Shown: piece by piece, positions 9,124 through 18,274 of the stretch
Position numbering within the stretch: the stretch's first letter is position 1
How the letters are laid out: the number at the start of each line of letters is the position of its first letter
NCBI RefSeq assembly: GCF_963378075.1
Contig: NZ_OY726394.1
Location: 2,418,001-2,482,000 of the forward strand
Source of the DNA: Mycolicibacter sp. MU0083
GTDB lineage: Bacteria > Actinomycetota > Actinomycetes > Mycobacteriales > Mycobacteriaceae
Reading direction: 5' to 3'
DNA length: 64,000 bases
Program-made: the position numbers and the translations under genes
Notes under the pieces: generated by a model
Told to the model about the DNA's origin: nothing
The model's database searches: none
What the model saw: only the letters and a program-made list of their open reading frames with translations

Positions 9124-10067
9124 CAGCGTTCCCCCAGCTGCGCCCGTCGCGATTCGGGCAGGTCGGCAATCCACTGCGGCTGCAGCATGTGCCAATCCTG
9201 CGGGTAGGCCGCGATGCCCTCGGCGAACCTGTCGGCCAGCACCTGGGTGATCACGCCGATGTCACCGCTGCTGCAGTCCAGGGGGGCGCCGATGTCGACG
9301 CGCCAGCCCGCGCCGTCGAACCGGCAGTGTGCCGGCAACAGGGCGGCGCCGGTTTCGACGGCGAGTTTCGCCGAGCCCGCCGGCATGCGGGTGGCCTCGC
9401 CGAAGAAGTCGACCGGCACGCCGTTGCGGGTCAGGTCGCGGTCGGCCAGCAGACAGACCAGTCCGTTGCCGGTGAGGCGTTCGGCGAGAATCTCGAACGG
9501 CGGGCGGGGGCCACCGGACAGCGGCAGCACCTCGAAGCCCAAGCTCTCCCGGAACGCCAGGAAGCGCCGGTACAACGACTCGGGTTTGAGGCGTTCGGCC
9601 ACCGTGGTGAACCTGCCGTGGGTCTGGGCCAGCCACACCCCGGCCATGTCCCAGTTGCCGCTGTGCGGCAGCGCCATCACCGCGCCGCGACCGGCCACCA
9701 GCGCGGCATCGATGTGCTCGCGACCGTGTATCGAATCGTGCAGCTGCCCGGCCAGTGCCGCCAGGTCCATCGACGGCAGCCGGAACGCTTCCCGCCAATA
9801 CCGCGCGTAGGAGGCCAGCGACGCCCGCATCAGTTCGGCGGGGACATCCTCGGGTGCGGACCCAATCACCCGGGCCAGGTTGCGGCGCAGTTGGTCGGGG
9901 CCGCCGCCGCGGGCCGCGACCAGGGCACCGGCGTCGAAGGTGTTGCGGGCGACCAACTCCGGCATGGCGCGCACCAGCATCCAGCCGGCCGCGTATCCGG
10001 TGTCGGTGGCCCAGTCCTCGAGTCGGCCGAGTCCGGGGAGCCGTAGGCCGCGCGGGATGAGGGTCAC
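9123..10067 (-). CDS. patA: PatA, PIM acyltransferase (LpxL/HtrB family)
   Basis: Acylates the 6-position of the mannose of PIM1/PIM2 using palmitoyl-CoA. 314 residues, close to the mycobacterial enzyme. The family catalytic HX4D-type motif is PHSGNWDMAG (H135, D140), and E in ADRDLTRNGVPVDFFGE is part of the acceptor region. An amphipathic N-terminus (GLRLPGLGRLEDWATD) probably touches the membrane. Starts with GTG overlapping the pgsA stop, and its own stop overlaps pimA, so it sits inside a fully coupled PIM operon. Confidence 0.95.
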   Translation of the reverse strand: MTLIPRGLRLPGLGRLEDWATDTGYAAGWMLVRAMPELVARNTFDAGALVAARGGGPDQLRRNLARVIGSAPEDVPAELMRASLASYARYWREAFRLPSMDLAALAGQLHDSIHGREHIDAALVAGRGAVMALPHSGNWDMAGVWLAQTHGRFTTVAERLKPESLYRRFLAFRESLGFEVLPLSGGPRPPFEILAERLTGNGLVCLLADRDLTRNGVPVDFFGEATRMPAGSAKLAVETGAALLPAHCRFDGAGWRVDIGAPLDCSSGDIGVITQVLADRFAEGIAAYPQDWHMLQPQWIADLPESRRAQLGER

Positions 10068-10729
10068 GATCCGCCGGTCTCCTCACCGTCGGATGCGCTC
10101 TTCAACGGCTCCACCGCACCCGGCGAGGTCCGCACGGTGTGCAGCCGCTGCGCGCAGGTGATCAGGCTGGCGACCGCCAGCAGCCACATCGCCACATGCA
10201 GCGCCCACGGCACCGGGACCATCGGCAGCCCGGACAATCCGGCACCCACCAGCACGATGATCAATCGTTCGGGACGTTCGATGTAGCCGCCGTCGCCGCG
10301 CAGGCCGCTGGCTTCGGCGCGGGCCTTGATGTAGGAGATCACCTGCGAGGTGACCAGGCAGATCAGCGTCGCGACCACCAGCGGGGGGTCTTCGAGCCCG
10401 AACGCCGCCCACCAGGCCAGCCCGCAGAACACCGCGCCGTCGCTGATCCGGTCGCAGGTGGCGTCCAGCACGGCGCCGAACGCGCTGCCGCCGCCGCTTT
10501 GGCGGGCCATCGCCCCGTCGACCATGTCGAAGTGCACGAAGAACCAGACGATCAGGGTGCCCGCGAACAGGTGACCCGTCGGGAACAGCGTCAGTGCGGC
10601 CAGCACCGCGCCGGCGGTACCGATGATGGTGACGATATCGGCGGTGAGCCCGGCCCGCAGCAGGACTCGGGCCACCGGCGTGGTGATCCCGGCGAACGTG
10701 GCCCGCGACAGGAAGGGCAGTCGGCTCAT
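10064..10729 (-). CDS. pgsA: Phosphatidylinositol phosphate synthase (PgsA1)
   Basis: Joins CDP-diacylglycerol and inositol 1-phosphate to give phosphatidylinositol phosphate, the precursor of PI and PIMs. 221 residues, about six transmembrane helices. The CDP-alcohol phosphotransferase signature is complete: D68, D71-G72, A75-R76, G85, D89, D93. The ATG giving [12 protein letters not shown] overlaps the HIT stop (ATGA); a start five codons earlier is possible but lacks family support. Equivalent to Rv2612c. Confidence 0.96.
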   Translation of the reverse strand: MSRLPFLSRATFAGITTPVARVLLRAGLTADIVTIIGTAGAVLAALTLFPTGHLFAGTLIVWFFVHFDMVDGAMARQSGGGSAFGAVLDATCDRISDGAVFCGLAWWAAFGLEDPPLVVATLICLVTSQVISYIKARAEASGLRGDGGYIERPERLIIVLVGAGLSGLPMVPVPWALHVAMWLLAVASLITCAQRLHTVRTSPGAVEPLKSASDGEETGGS

Positions 10730-11298
10730 TGCTGCCCGGCCCACTCGTCGGCGAGCAGCCGGCGAGTGTCGCGCAGCAACTGCGGGATCACCTTGGAACC
10801 GCCGACGACCGTGATGAAGTTCGCGTCGCCGCCCCAGCGCGGCACCACGTGGACGTGCAGGTGCTCGGCCAGCGATCCGCCTGCCGACTCACCAAGATTC
10901 ATGCCGACGTTGAAGCCGTGCGGGTGCGACACGGACTTGATGACGCGGATCGCCTTCTGGATGAACGCCATCAGTTCGGTGCCCTCGTCGTCGGTGAGGT
11001 CTTCGAACTCCGAGAACCGCCGGTAGGGCACCACCATCAGGTGCCCGGGGTTGTACGGGTAGAGGTTGAGCACCGCGTAGACGTACTCACCGCGGGCCAC
11101 CACCAGGCCGTCTTCGTCGGACAGCATGGGGATGTCGGTGAACGGCCTCTTCGACCGCGCCGATCCGGAGTCGGCGCGGTTCAGCGGCGCCTCGGCCAGG
11201 TAGGTCATCCGATAGGGCGTCCACAGCCGTTCCAGCCGGTCGGGTTCACCGGCACCGGTGTCGACGATCCCGTCCTCGCCCGCCCGGCCGCCGGTCAC
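10726..11298 (-). CDS. HIT-family AP4A phosphorylase/hydrolase
   Basis: 190 residues with the histidine triad [10 protein letters not shown] (H146, H148, H150); the last or middle His is the nucleotidylated residue. The M. tuberculosis orthologue Rv2613c has been described as a diadenosine tetraphosphate phosphorylase. The GTG start overlaps the thrS stop. Placement just after thrS is suggestive because threonyl-tRNA synthetase makes AP4A as a side product, so this enzyme may clear it; that link is inference. Confidence 0.9.
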   Translation of the reverse strand: MTGGRAGEDGIVDTGAGEPDRLERLWTPYRMTYLAEAPLNRADSGSARSKRPFTDIPMLSDEDGLVVARGEYVYAVLNLYPYNPGHLMVVPYRRFSEFEDLTDDEGTELMAFIQKAIRVIKSVSHPHGFNVGMNLGESAGGSLAEHLHVHVVPRWGGDANFITVVGGSKVIPQLLRDTRRLLADEWAGQQ

Positions 11299-13352
11299 TG
11301 GGCCGCACCCGGTTCGAGGGCCGCCCGGACGGTATCGGCGGTCGGCACCGTGTTGTCGCGGGCCGCGATCCAGCCGGCGATGGCCGCGACCGCCTCGGCC
11401 CGCGGAACCCCGTTGATCTGGCTGCGGTCGGCGAACCGGAAGCTGACCGCGCCCGCCTCGACGTCGCGGTCACCGGCCAGCAGCATGAACGGAATCTTCT
11501 GGTTGGTGTGGTTGACGATCTTCTTGGGCATCCGGTCGTCGCTGGCGTCCACCTCGACCCGCACCCCGTTGCGGCGCAGTTCGGCGGCCAGGTCGTCGAG
11601 GTAGTCGACGTGGGCGTCGGCCACCGGGATGCCCACCACCTGGATCGGTGCCAGCCAGGCCGGGAACGCGCCCGCATAGTGCTCGGTGAGCACTCCGAAG
11701 AAGCGCTCGATGGAGCCGAAAAGCGCCCGGTGGATCAGCACCGGACGTTGCCGGGTTCCGTCGTTGGCGGTGTATTCCAGTTCGAACCGGTCGGGCATGT
11801 TGAAGTCGAGTTGGATGGTCGACATCTGCCAGCTGCGACCGAGGGCGTCCTTGACCTGCACCGAGATCTTCGGGCCGTAGAACGCCGCGCCGCCCGGGTC
11901 GGGTACCAGGGTCAGGCCGGATTCCTCGGCGACCTCGCGCAACGTCTCGGTGGCCTCTTCCCAGACCTCGTCGGAGCCGACGTACTTCTCCGGGTCCTTG
12001 GTGGACAGTTCCAGGAAGTAGTCGTCGAGACCGTAGTCGGCGAGCAGGTCGAGCACGAATCGCAGCAACGAGGCGAGCTCGTCGCGCATGCTCTCCCGGG
12101 TGCAGTAGATGTGCGCGTCGTCCTGGGTCATCCCGCGCACCCGGGTCAGACCGTGTACCACGCCGGAACGCTCGTAGCGGTACACACTGCCGAACTCGAA
12201 CAGCCGCAACGGCAGTTCGCGATAGGACCGTCCCCGCGACCGGTAGATCAGGTGGTGCATGGGGCAGTTCATCGGCTTGAGGTAGTAGTCCTGGCCGGGT
12301 TTGCGCAGGGTGCCGTCCTCGGCGAACTCGGCGTCGATGTGCATCGCCGGGTACATGCCCTCGCGGTACCACTCCAGGTGGCCCGAGGTCTCGTACAACT
12401 CCGATTTGGTGATGTGCGGGGTGTTGACGAACTGGTAGCCGGCCTCGATGTGCTTGCGCCGCGAGTACTCTTCCAGCTCCCGACGGATGATGCCGCCCTT
12501 GGGGTGGAAAACCGGTAGGCCGGAACCAATCTCGTCGGGGAAGCTGAACAGATCGAGCTCGACCCCGAGCTTGCGGTGGTCACGCCGCAGCGCCTCTTCG
12601 ATCAGTTCCAGGTGCCGGTCGAGGGCTTCCTGCGACTCCCACGCGGTGCCGTAGACCCGCTGGAGGCTGGCGTTCTTCTGATCGCCGCGCCAGTAGGCCG
12701 CCGAGGATCGGGTCAGTTTGAACGCCGGGATGAACCGGGTGGTCGGAATGTGCGGACCACGGCACAGGTCGCCCCAGACCCGTTCCCGGGTGCGCGGGTT
12801 GAGGTTGTCGTAGGCGGTGAGCTCGTCGCCACCGACTTCCATGATGTCGCTGTCGCCGGACTTGTCGTCCACCAGTTCCAGCTTGTAGGGCTCGGCGGCC
12901 AACTCGGCACGGGCGGCGTCCTTGGACTCGTACACCCGCCGGGAGAACAGCTGACCGTCCTTGATGATGGCGCGCATCCGCTTTTCGAGCTTGGTCAGGT
13001 CGTCGGGGGTGAACGCCTCCGGGACGTCGAAGTCGTAGTAGAAGCCGTCGGTGATGGGCGGGCCGATACCGAGTTTGGCCGCCGGGAACAGGTCTTGGAC
13101 GGCCTGGGCCAGCACGTGCGCGCACGAGTGCCGGATGACGCTGCGCCCGTCGTCGGTGTCGGCCGCTACCGGGGTGACCTCGACCTCGGCGTCGGGAATC
13201 CAGCTCAGGTCGCGCAGCTTTCCGTCGGCGTCACGCACCACCACGATGGCGTCCGGGGCTCCCCGGTCGGGCAGGCCCGCCGCGCGCACCGCGGAGGCCG
13301 CGGTGGTCCCGGCGGGAACCCGGATCGAATCGGGCTGGGCGGGCGCGCTCAT
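11295..13352 (-). CDS. thrS: Threonyl-tRNA synthetase
   Basis: Charges tRNA-Thr. 685 residues with the usual domains: short TGS domain (residues 1-70), N2 editing domain ([13 protein letters not shown] with the HXXXH zinc/editing site near 75-80; the SAD-type Cys further on), class II catalytic core (zinc Cys and His in MNCPMHH, motif 2 in [13 protein letters not shown], motif 3 in [15 protein letters not shown]) and C-terminal anticodon-binding domain. First gene of the operon reaching the Nudix gene. No T-box leader is apparent in the 89-bp upstream gap. Confidence 0.97.
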   Translation of the reverse strand: MSAPAQPDSIRVPAGTTAASAVRAAGLPDRGAPDAIVVVRDADGKLRDLSWIPDAEVEVTPVAADTDDGRSVIRHSCAHVLAQAVQDLFPAAKLGIGPPITDGFYYDFDVPEAFTPDDLTKLEKRMRAIIKDGQLFSRRVYESKDAARAELAAEPYKLELVDDKSGDSDIMEVGGDELTAYDNLNPRTRERVWGDLCRGPHIPTTRFIPAFKLTRSSAAYWRGDQKNASLQRVYGTAWESQEALDRHLELIEEALRRDHRKLGVELDLFSFPDEIGSGLPVFHPKGGIIRRELEEYSRRKHIEAGYQFVNTPHITKSELYETSGHLEWYREGMYPAMHIDAEFAEDGTLRKPGQDYYLKPMNCPMHHLIYRSRGRSYRELPLRLFEFGSVYRYERSGVVHGLTRVRGMTQDDAHIYCTRESMRDELASLLRFVLDLLADYGLDDYFLELSTKDPEKYVGSDEVWEEATETLREVAEESGLTLVPDPGGAAFYGPKISVQVKDALGRSWQMSTIQLDFNMPDRFELEYTANDGTRQRPVLIHRALFGSIERFFGVLTEHYAGAFPAWLAPIQVVGIPVADAHVDYLDDLAAELRRNGVRVEVDASDDRMPKKIVNHTNQKIPFMLLAGDRDVEAGAVSFRFADRSQINGVPRAEAVAAIAGWIAARDNTVPTADTVRAALEPGAAQ

Positions 13353-13441
13353 GCGGTGGTCTCCAAAGGGGTGCTAGGGGGTCGAAACGTCCGCGACCAT
13401 GCTATCGGTGCTGTGCCGGCGAATCGTGCGGGAGTAGGCCG

Positions 13442-14056
13442 TCAGGGCTGGCCGGGTTTGAGGACCACGAACAACGCCTCGCCGTCGCTGAGTACGGTGT
13501 CACCGTCGCAGAGCCTGGTCTCGACGAAGATCTTGCGGCCCTCGGTCCGGCTGACCCAGGCCTCGACCTGCAACTCCTTGTCGAGCGGGACGATCTGGCG
13601 GTAGTTGATGTGCAGGAATGCGGTGCGCTGGTAGGGGCCACCGGTCAGCATCCACGACGCGGTCCCCAGCACCGAGTCGAACAGCAGCCCGATGGCGCCG
13701 CCGTGTGCCGCCCCGTTGCGGCCCAGGTGGAACTGGCGGAATCGGGCCCAGCCGCGAAGCCGTCCGTCGGAGTCCTTTTTGAGCTTCATCGGCACCGACA
13801 ACAGGTTGCCGCGCATCGGCAGGTCCAGTCGGCGACCCGACGGCGACGTCCATTCGTCGGTCTCGAACGGCGCCAGCGTCGCGCAGACCCCCTGCAGCAC
13901 GTCCGCGGCCCGGGTGATCACCTCGGCCGGGGCGTCGGCGATGCGCGCATAGTCCTCGAGGGTGCGGATGGCGTCGAGGAACCGGCCGTAGTCCGGTCCG
14001 CCCTTCTCGGTCGGTTCGGGCGGGTTGAATCCGCCGCCGGCATGTGGGGCACTCAC
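13442..14056 (-). CDS. PaaI-family hotdog thioesterase
   Basis: 204 residues; the hotdog fold occupies the C-terminal two thirds, with the family segment RNGAAHGGAIGLLFDSVLG (HGG loop before the long helix) and strands LHINYRQIVPLD and EAWVSRTEGRKIFVET. Likely hydrolyses an acyl- or aryl-CoA. The start is uncertain: the GTG giving VSAPHAGGGFN has AGGGGAG only 1-2 nt before it; no better in-frame start is visible downstream. Separate from thrS by 89 bp. Confidence 0.8.
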   Translation of the reverse strand: MSAPHAGGGFNPPEPTEKGGPDYGRFLDAIRTLEDYARIADAPAEVITRAADVLQGVCATLAPFETDEWTSPSGRRLDLPMRGNLLSVPMKLKKDSDGRLRGWARFRQFHLGRNGAAHGGAIGLLFDSVLGTASWMLTGGPYQRTAFLHINYRQIVPLDKELQVEAWVSRTEGRKIFVETRLCDGDTVLSDGEALFVVLKPGQP

Positions 14057-14124
14057 TCCCCTATTTAACGTTCCGGGCGTCGCGGCACCGGCGGCACACC
14101 CACGATCGCCGCGACCGGCGGTCG

Positions 14125-14162
14125 CCACACCTCGACGCGCCCCCTGTCGCGTCGAGGTGTGG
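14125..14162 (-). terminator. 15-bp perfect stem-loop after doxX
   Basis: CCACACCTCGACGCG and its exact reverse complement are separated by an 8-nt loop, eight bases beyond the doxX stop. There is no U tract, so it is a strong hairpin of the kind often seen at mycobacterial transcript ends. It probably ends or stabilises the doxX message and insulates the thioesterase gene. Confidence 0.7.
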
Positions 14163-14169
14163 GACGCCG

Positions 14170-14625
14170 TCAGGCGAGCCGTCGGACGTGCACCGCCTGC
14201 GCCAGTCGCGCCAGTACGACGGCGGCCGCCAGCAGGCCGAAGTCGCGCAGCGCTATGTCGTAGTAGCCGGGCAGGGTGAGCAGGTCGACGATGATGCCGC
14301 CCAGCCAGAGCGCCACCACCCAGGCGCCGATCCGCGGCGCGACCGCGACCAGCACTCCGGCGGCCACCTCCACGACGCCGATCAGATACATCGCCTGGTC
14401 GCCGTTTCCTGGCAGGATGTCGTTGATCCAGCCGGCGAGGTATTTGTCCCAGTGATCGGATCCCGCCCCGCCGGGAACGCGCGTCAGGAGATTGAAGAAT
14501 TTGTCCAGCCCGAACAGGATCGGGGCCACGGTGAACACGGTGCGCAACACGAAGAACGCTTCGAACAACGGGTCCTTCAACCGCTCGGACAGGGCACCGG
14601 TGTTTCGGTCGTCGATGGCGGTCAT
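14170..14625 (-). CDS. DoxX family membrane protein
   Basis: 151 residues with about four transmembrane helices (VLRTVFTVAPILFGLDKFF, AMYLIGVVEVAAGVLVAVAP, IGAWVVALWLGGIIVDLL, FGLLAAAVVLARLAQAV), DoxX/DUF417-like. Some mycobacterial DoxX proteins work with a thiol-transferase and superoxide dismutase in a membrane oxidoreductase complex; none of those partners is next door here. GAGGAGG lies upstream of the ATG. It is divergent from a cysteine-containing regulator across a gap with two inverted repeats, so regulation by that protein is likely. Confidence 0.82.
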   Translation of the reverse strand: MTAIDDRNTGALSERLKDPLFEAFFVLRTVFTVAPILFGLDKFFNLLTRVPGGAGSDHWDKYLAGWINDILPGNGDQAMYLIGVVEVAAGVLVAVAPRIGAWVVALWLGGIIVDLLTLPGYYDIALRDFGLLAAAVVLARLAQAVHVRRLA

Positions 14626-14639
14626 GGCAGCCTCCTCGT

Positions 14640-14669
14640 TTCTAACTAATGATATTTTGAACGTTAGAA
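14640..14669. promoter_or_regulatory. Inverted repeat, candidate operator 1 (doxX/regulator)
   Basis: Seven-base arms TTCTAAC and GTTAGAA with a 16-nt AT-rich spacer that includes ATGATATT. It lies at 15-44 nt before the doxX ATG, where it would cover the doxX promoter. Binding protein is inferred to be the divergent ArsR-like regulator. Confidence 0.45.
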
Positions 14670-14678
14670 CGAACGGAA

Positions 14679-14706
14679 TCTATCGTCAAGGTTTTTATTC
14701 GATAGA
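14679..14706. promoter_or_regulatory. Inverted repeat, candidate operator 2 (doxX/regulator)
   Basis: Seven-base arms TCTATCG and CGATAGA with a 14-nt spacer containing GTTTTTATTC, ending 11 nt before the regulator ATG. Position suits autoregulation. The segment is clearly AT-richer than the surrounding DNA. Confidence 0.5.
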
Positions 14707-14717
14707 GGGTTGCTGAC

Positions 14718-15428
14718 ATGTCCAACTCCGACCGCGACCTGACCGGAATCGGCGCGCTCGCCGATCCGGTGCGACGTGAGCTGTACCGATTCGTCGTCTC
14801 CCAGGCCGGCCCGGTCAGCCGCGACGAGGCTGCGGCCGCGACCGGACTGGCCCGGCACCAGGCCAAGTTCCACCTCGACCGGCTGGAGGCCGACGGCCTG
14901 CTGGAGAGTGACTATGCGCGGGCGGCCGGCCGCTCCGGCCCCGGCGCCGGACGCCCGTCGAAGCGTTATCGGCGGTCCCGTTGCGAGATCGCGGTGTCGC
15001 TGCCACCCCGCGAGTACGAGCTGGCCGGGCGACTGATGGCCGACGCGATCGCCGAGGCGGCTCAAACCGGCGCACCGGTGCTCGGCGTCCTCGACAGACT
15101 GGCCCGCGAACACGGCCGCGAACTCGGCACCGCGGCATGCCGTAGCGGGCCCCCGACCGATGCGGCCGCGGCACTCGAGTCGGCCACCGCGGTGCTCGGC
15201 GAACACGGCTACGAGCCGTATCGCGGAGACGGCGAGGTGCGGTTGGCCAACTGCCCGTTCCACGCCCTGGCCCAGTCCCAGACGCAGTTGGCCTGCTCGA
15301 TGAACCTCGCCCTGATCGGCGGTGTCGCCGACGCCCTCACCCCGCACTGCCCGCAGACCCGGCTGGATCCCGATCCGTCGCGCTGCTGCGTGGTCTTGGC
15401 ACCCGGTACCGCGTCACCGCCGCCTTAG
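14718..15428 (+). CDS. ArsR-like (COG2345) transcriptional regulator with cysteine cluster
   Basis: 236 residues. An N-terminal winged helix (LADPVRRELYRFVVSQAG, recognition helix in RHQAKFHLDRLEADGLL) is followed by a C-terminal sensor region with CPFH at C179, then C193, C211 and a C223-C224 pair. This layout is like the SufR type of regulator, where such cysteines hold an iron-sulfur cluster; cluster binding here is inference. Divergent from doxX, with inverted repeats between. A second member of the same family lies 2.5 kb away with the same C-X13-C spacing. Confidence 0.8.
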   Translation: MSNSDRDLTGIGALADPVRRELYRFVVSQAGPVSRDEAAAATGLARHQAKFHLDRLEADGLLESDYARAAGRSGPGAGRPSKRYRRSRCEIAVSLPPREYELAGRLMADAIAEAAQTGAPVLGVLDRLAREHGRELGTAACRSGPPTDAAAALESATAVLGEHGYEPYRGDGEVRLANCPFHALAQSQTQLACSMNLALIGGVADALTPHCPQTRLDPDPSRCCVVLAPGTASPPP

Positions 15429-16387
15429 ACCCAGCCCCCCAACAGGTTCAGTGCCCCGGTGCACAGTTCGTCGAGCACCGCCGCCACCGGGCGGCTGCCG
15501 GTGAGCAGTCCGACGCCCTGGCCGGCATCGACCGGGGCGACCCGCTGATCCGCGGCGGCGATCCCGGCCGCCAACTCGGCTTCGGCGTCGCGATCACCGG
15601 CCAGTACGTCCTCGCGTCCGGTCCAACGGTCGGTGAACGTGTTGCGCAGCACCCGGGAGGGGAACCGCTCCGGCCAGTCCAGCCGTTGCCCGACGTCGAA
15701 GGCCCGGGTGGTGACGGTGTCGGTGCCGGCGGCGGCGATCAGCGCCCGGCGGGCGGCGTCGCCGGTCGACGCCTCGGCACACGCCGACAGGCAGGTCCCC
15801 AGCCAGGCGCCGGAGGCCCCGGCGGCCAGCACCGCGGCCAGACTGCGCGGCGAGGCGATCCCGCCCGCGGCCAGCACCGGCACCGTGACGGCGTCCAGCA
15901 CCGCGTCCAGCAGCGGCAGGGTGGCCAGCCGGACGTCACCGTGACCGCCGCCCTCGGCGCCCCGGGCCACCAGCAGGTCCACCCCGGCAGCCGCGGCGCG
16001 GCGGGCGTCGTCGGCGTCGTAGACCTGGGTGACGGTGCGGATTCCGGCCGCGCGGGCCCGCTCGACCCACGACAGGTCGGCCCCGAAACTGACCGACAGC
16101 AGCGTCGGGCGGGCCGCCAAGGCGGCATCGAACAGGTCAGGCTGGGCACGGATCACCCAGTCCACCAAGCCGATTCCGAAACGCGACGTATCGGCGAGCG
16201 CGGCCAGTTCGGTGCGCAGGGCCGTCGCGGTGGCGGTGCTGCCCATCCCGACCATGCCCAGACCACCGGCCGCACTGACCGCGGCCGCCAGCCGTCCCCC
16301 GGCGACCCCGCCCATCGGCGCGTTGAGGACGGGCAACCTCAGACCGGCCCGCCGCGACCACGGCGTGCTCAGCGGGCCGCGCGCCAC
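15425..16387 (-). CDS. FMN-dependent NAD(P)H oxidoreductase, nitronate monooxygenase-like
   Basis: 320 residues forming a TIM barrel with FMN-binding signatures: LNAPMGGVAGGRLAAAVSAA near the start, GAEGGGHGD in the middle (catalytic-region His) and LAAGGIASPRSL then GASGAWLGT for the phosphate. Members oxidise alkyl nitronates or act as enoyl reductases. The GTG start lies 2 bp after the cupin stop, so this is the last gene of the ferredoxin operon. Its stop overlaps that of the convergent regulator (TTAG). Confidence 0.85.
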   Translation of the reverse strand: MARGPLSTPWSRRAGLRLPVLNAPMGGVAGGRLAAAVSAAGGLGMVGMGSTATATALRTELAALADTSRFGIGLVDWVIRAQPDLFDAALAARPTLLSVSFGADLSWVERARAAGIRTVTQVYDADDARRAAAAGVDLLVARGAEGGGHGDVRLATLPLLDAVLDAVTVPVLAAGGIASPRSLAAVLAAGASGAWLGTCLSACAEASTGDAARRALIAAAGTDTVTTRAFDVGQRLDWPERFPSRVLRNTFTDRWTGREDVLAGDRDAEAELAAGIAAADQRVAPVDAGQGVGLLTGSRPVAAVLDELCTGALNLLGGWV

Positions 16388-16389
16388 GC

Positions 16390-16728
16390 TCAGTGCGAGG
16401 CGCTCTTGGCCACGGTCAACAGCACCACCGAGTCCTCCAGCGACTCCAGCGCGTGGCGACTGCGCGGCAGGGTGGCGAGTTCCCCGGCCGCGCCCTCCCA
16501 ACTGTCCTCACCGGCGGTCAGCCGTACCCGGCCGCGCAGCACCTGCAGGGTCGACTCCCCCGGGCTGTCGTGTTCGGCCAGCGCCTGGCCGGCCTGCAGC
16601 GCGACCAGGGTCTGCCGCAGGTGATGCACCGAACCGCCGTAGACGGTATGGGCCGCCCGCCCACTGTGGTGTTGCTTGGCCTCGGCGAGCATCTCGTCGG
16701 CCAATGTGGTCAAAGAGGTCGATTCCAT
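16390..16728 (-). CDS. Small cupin-domain protein
   Basis: 112 residues, single beta-barrel cupin. Motif 1 is loosely AEHDSPGESTLQVLRGRVRL and motif 2 GELATLPRSRHALES, with histidines that could hold a metal. AAGGGA lies before the ATG. Function unknown; position between a membrane protein and a flavin oxidoreductase suggests a sensor or small-molecule-binding role in the same pathway. Confidence 0.8.
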   Translation of the reverse strand: MESTSLTTLADEMLAEAKQHHSGRAAHTVYGGSVHHLRQTLVALQAGQALAEHDSPGESTLQVLRGRVRLTAGEDSWEGAAGELATLPRSRHALESLEDSVVLLTVAKSASH

Positions 16729-16769
16729 CGGTGATCCCTTCGCGGTGGTTGCGGTGCAGAACGAACGAC

Positions 16770-17195
16770 TCAGCGGGACAGCAGCAGGATGCCCAGCGGC
16801 AGCAGCGCGGCGACCTTGACGATCTCCAGGGCCACGTAGGCGTAGTGGGCCCGGGACCGGGGTGCCTCCAGGCCGGAGAGCACCTGGTCGGCGCGACGGC
16901 CCAGCGCGGGGCGTACCGCGATGACCTGCGCCGCCAGCATGGTCGCGGCGACCGCGTAGGCCGCCACGATGCCGGCCGTCGGCCGATCCGTCACGAATGT
17001 CACCGCGATGACGACCGCCAACACGAATTCGGCGGTGTTGAGGGCCCGGAACACCAACCGGCCGATGCCCAGACAGATCGGGATGGTGGCGTTGGGCGCA
17101 CGGAACTTCAGGGGCGCCTCCATGAAGGAGATCGCGGTCACCATTCCCAACCACAGGAAGGTGGCGGCGATCGCGACCGCGGCGCCGGCGCTCAC
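16770..17195 (-). CDS. Four-helix integral membrane protein (DUF4149-like)
   Basis: 141 residues, four predicted transmembrane helices. The segment AISFMEAPLKFRAPN after helix 1 resembles small membrane proteins of the DUF4149/TMEM205 kind, but I am not certain of the family. GTG start overlaps the stop of the regulator gene (GTGA), so the two are coupled. No catalytic motif seen. Confidence 0.7.
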   Translation of the reverse strand: MSAGAAVAIAATFLWLGMVTAISFMEAPLKFRAPNATIPICLGIGRLVFRALNTAEFVLAVVIAVTFVTDRPTAGIVAAYAVAATMLAAQVIAVRPALGRRADQVLSGLEAPRSRAHYAYVALEIVKVAALLPLGILLLSR

Positions 17196-17923
17196 TCGGC
17201 CGGGCCTTCCAGCTGCCTGGTGTTCGGTGGCGGGTCGACCCGCGTTCCGTTGCGGGTCAGCGACTTCAGGTGCGCCACGCACAGGTCGGGTTGGGCGAAC
17301 GGGTCGAGGCGATCGACGGTCACCGGAGCCTCCCAGGCTTCCAGCGCGCCCTGCATCAGACCCAGGTGAATCGGGCAGGTCACTTCGACCGAGGTCTCCG
17401 CGAGTTCCAGGAAGGGGCAGTGCCGCAGACCGAGCTGCTGCTCTCCGGTGGCATCGGGTTGCAGGTACTCGGGGTCGAACCCCAGCTCGTCGAGCATCTC
17501 GACGAGGTGTTCGGTCGATTCCTCGACGTCACCGGGTTCGGTGGGCTCGTGCAACGGCCGCAATCTCCGGCCCCACGCCCGGCCGGCGGCCAGCGCCTTG
17601 CCGCTGGGATCGGTGTCGGAGGCCAACCCGATGGTCAGGATCTCGGCGAGCAGCCGGAATCGACGCGGACCACCGCGGTCCATCTGCCGAATCGCCCGAA
17701 ACATCAGCGCCGGACGTCCGCGCCCCTTGTGGTCGGGTTCGGTCTGCTCCACCCGGCCGTCTTCGACCAGAGTGTCGAGGTGGAAACGCACCGTGTTGGG
17801 ATGCACCCGCAGTTCGTCGGCGATCTGCGCGATGCTCAGCGGTTCATCCGACGCCTGCACCAGCCGAAGCACGTCGAGGCGACGTCCTCCGGTTGGCCCA
17901 GACGGCTTGGCGATGTCGGTCAC
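17192..17923 (-). CDS. ArsR-like (COG2345) regulator with Cys motif, in ferredoxin operon
   Basis: 243 residues. Winged helix-turn-helix at the N-terminus ([20 protein letters not shown]) and a C-terminal half with C169 (HCPF), C183 (TCPIHLGLM) and C215, matching the cysteine spacing of the neighbouring regulator and of SufR-type proteins. The GTG start overlaps the ferredoxin stop (GTGA). A regulator with probable iron-sulfur ligands encoded directly after a ferredoxin suggests it reads cluster status or redox state and controls this same operon; that is inference. Confidence 0.8.
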   Translation of the reverse strand: MTDIAKPSGPTGGRRLDVLRLVQASDEPLSIAQIADELRVHPNTVRFHLDTLVEDGRVEQTEPDHKGRGRPALMFRAIRQMDRGGPRRFRLLAEILTIGLASDTDPSGKALAAGRAWGRRLRPLHEPTEPGDVEESTEHLVEMLDELGFDPEYLQPDATGEQQLGLRHCPFLELAETSVEVTCPIHLGLMQGALEAWEAPVTVDRLDPFAQPDLCVAHLKSLTRNGTRVDPPPNTRQLEGPAE

Positions 17924-18264
17924 TCCCCCTGGGGCGGATAACCGGCAACCAGCGGAGTGTCGATTCCGAGCGGGCCGATCTTGGCGGCGCCGCCGGGCGA
18001 ACCGAGCGCCTCGTCGCGCCCCGGCAGGGCCTCGGCGAAGAACGCCGCGTTGTCGGCCTGGTGGAGTTGCAGCTCGTCCGGGAGGTCATCTTCGTAGTAG
18101 ATGGCCTCGACCGGGCACACCGGCTCGCAGGCTCCGCAGTCCACACATTCATCCGGGTGGATGTAGAGGGCTCGACCGCCTTCGTAGATGCAGTCAACCG
18201 GACACTCTTCCACGCAAGCCCGGTCCATCACGTCGACGCACGGCTTCCCGATCACATATGCCAT
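17920..18264 (-). CDS. fdxA: 7Fe-type ferredoxin (FdxA/FdxC family)
   Basis: 114-residue electron carrier. Cysteines at 9, 17, 21 and 25 and at 40, 43, 46 and 50 ([11 protein letters not shown]) supply a [3Fe-4S] and a [4Fe-4S] cluster as in mycobacterial FdxA and FdxC. The length equals M. tuberculosis FdxA. First gene of a five-gene operon (ferredoxin, regulator, membrane protein, cupin, flavin oxidoreductase). An imperfect palindrome lies 10 nt before the ATG. I looked for a DosR box and found no convincing one. Confidence 0.92.
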   Translation of the reverse strand: MAYVIGKPCVDVMDRACVEECPVDCIYEGGRALYIHPDECVDCGACEPVCPVEAIYYEDDLPDELQLHQADNAAFFAEALPGRDEALGSPGGAAKIGPLGIDTPLVAGYPPQGE

Positions 18265-18274
18265 GGGCACAGAG

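Noticed and set aside
13353..13441. T-box leader for thrS
   Set aside because: The gap is too short and has no T-box sequence or terminator/antiterminator pair.
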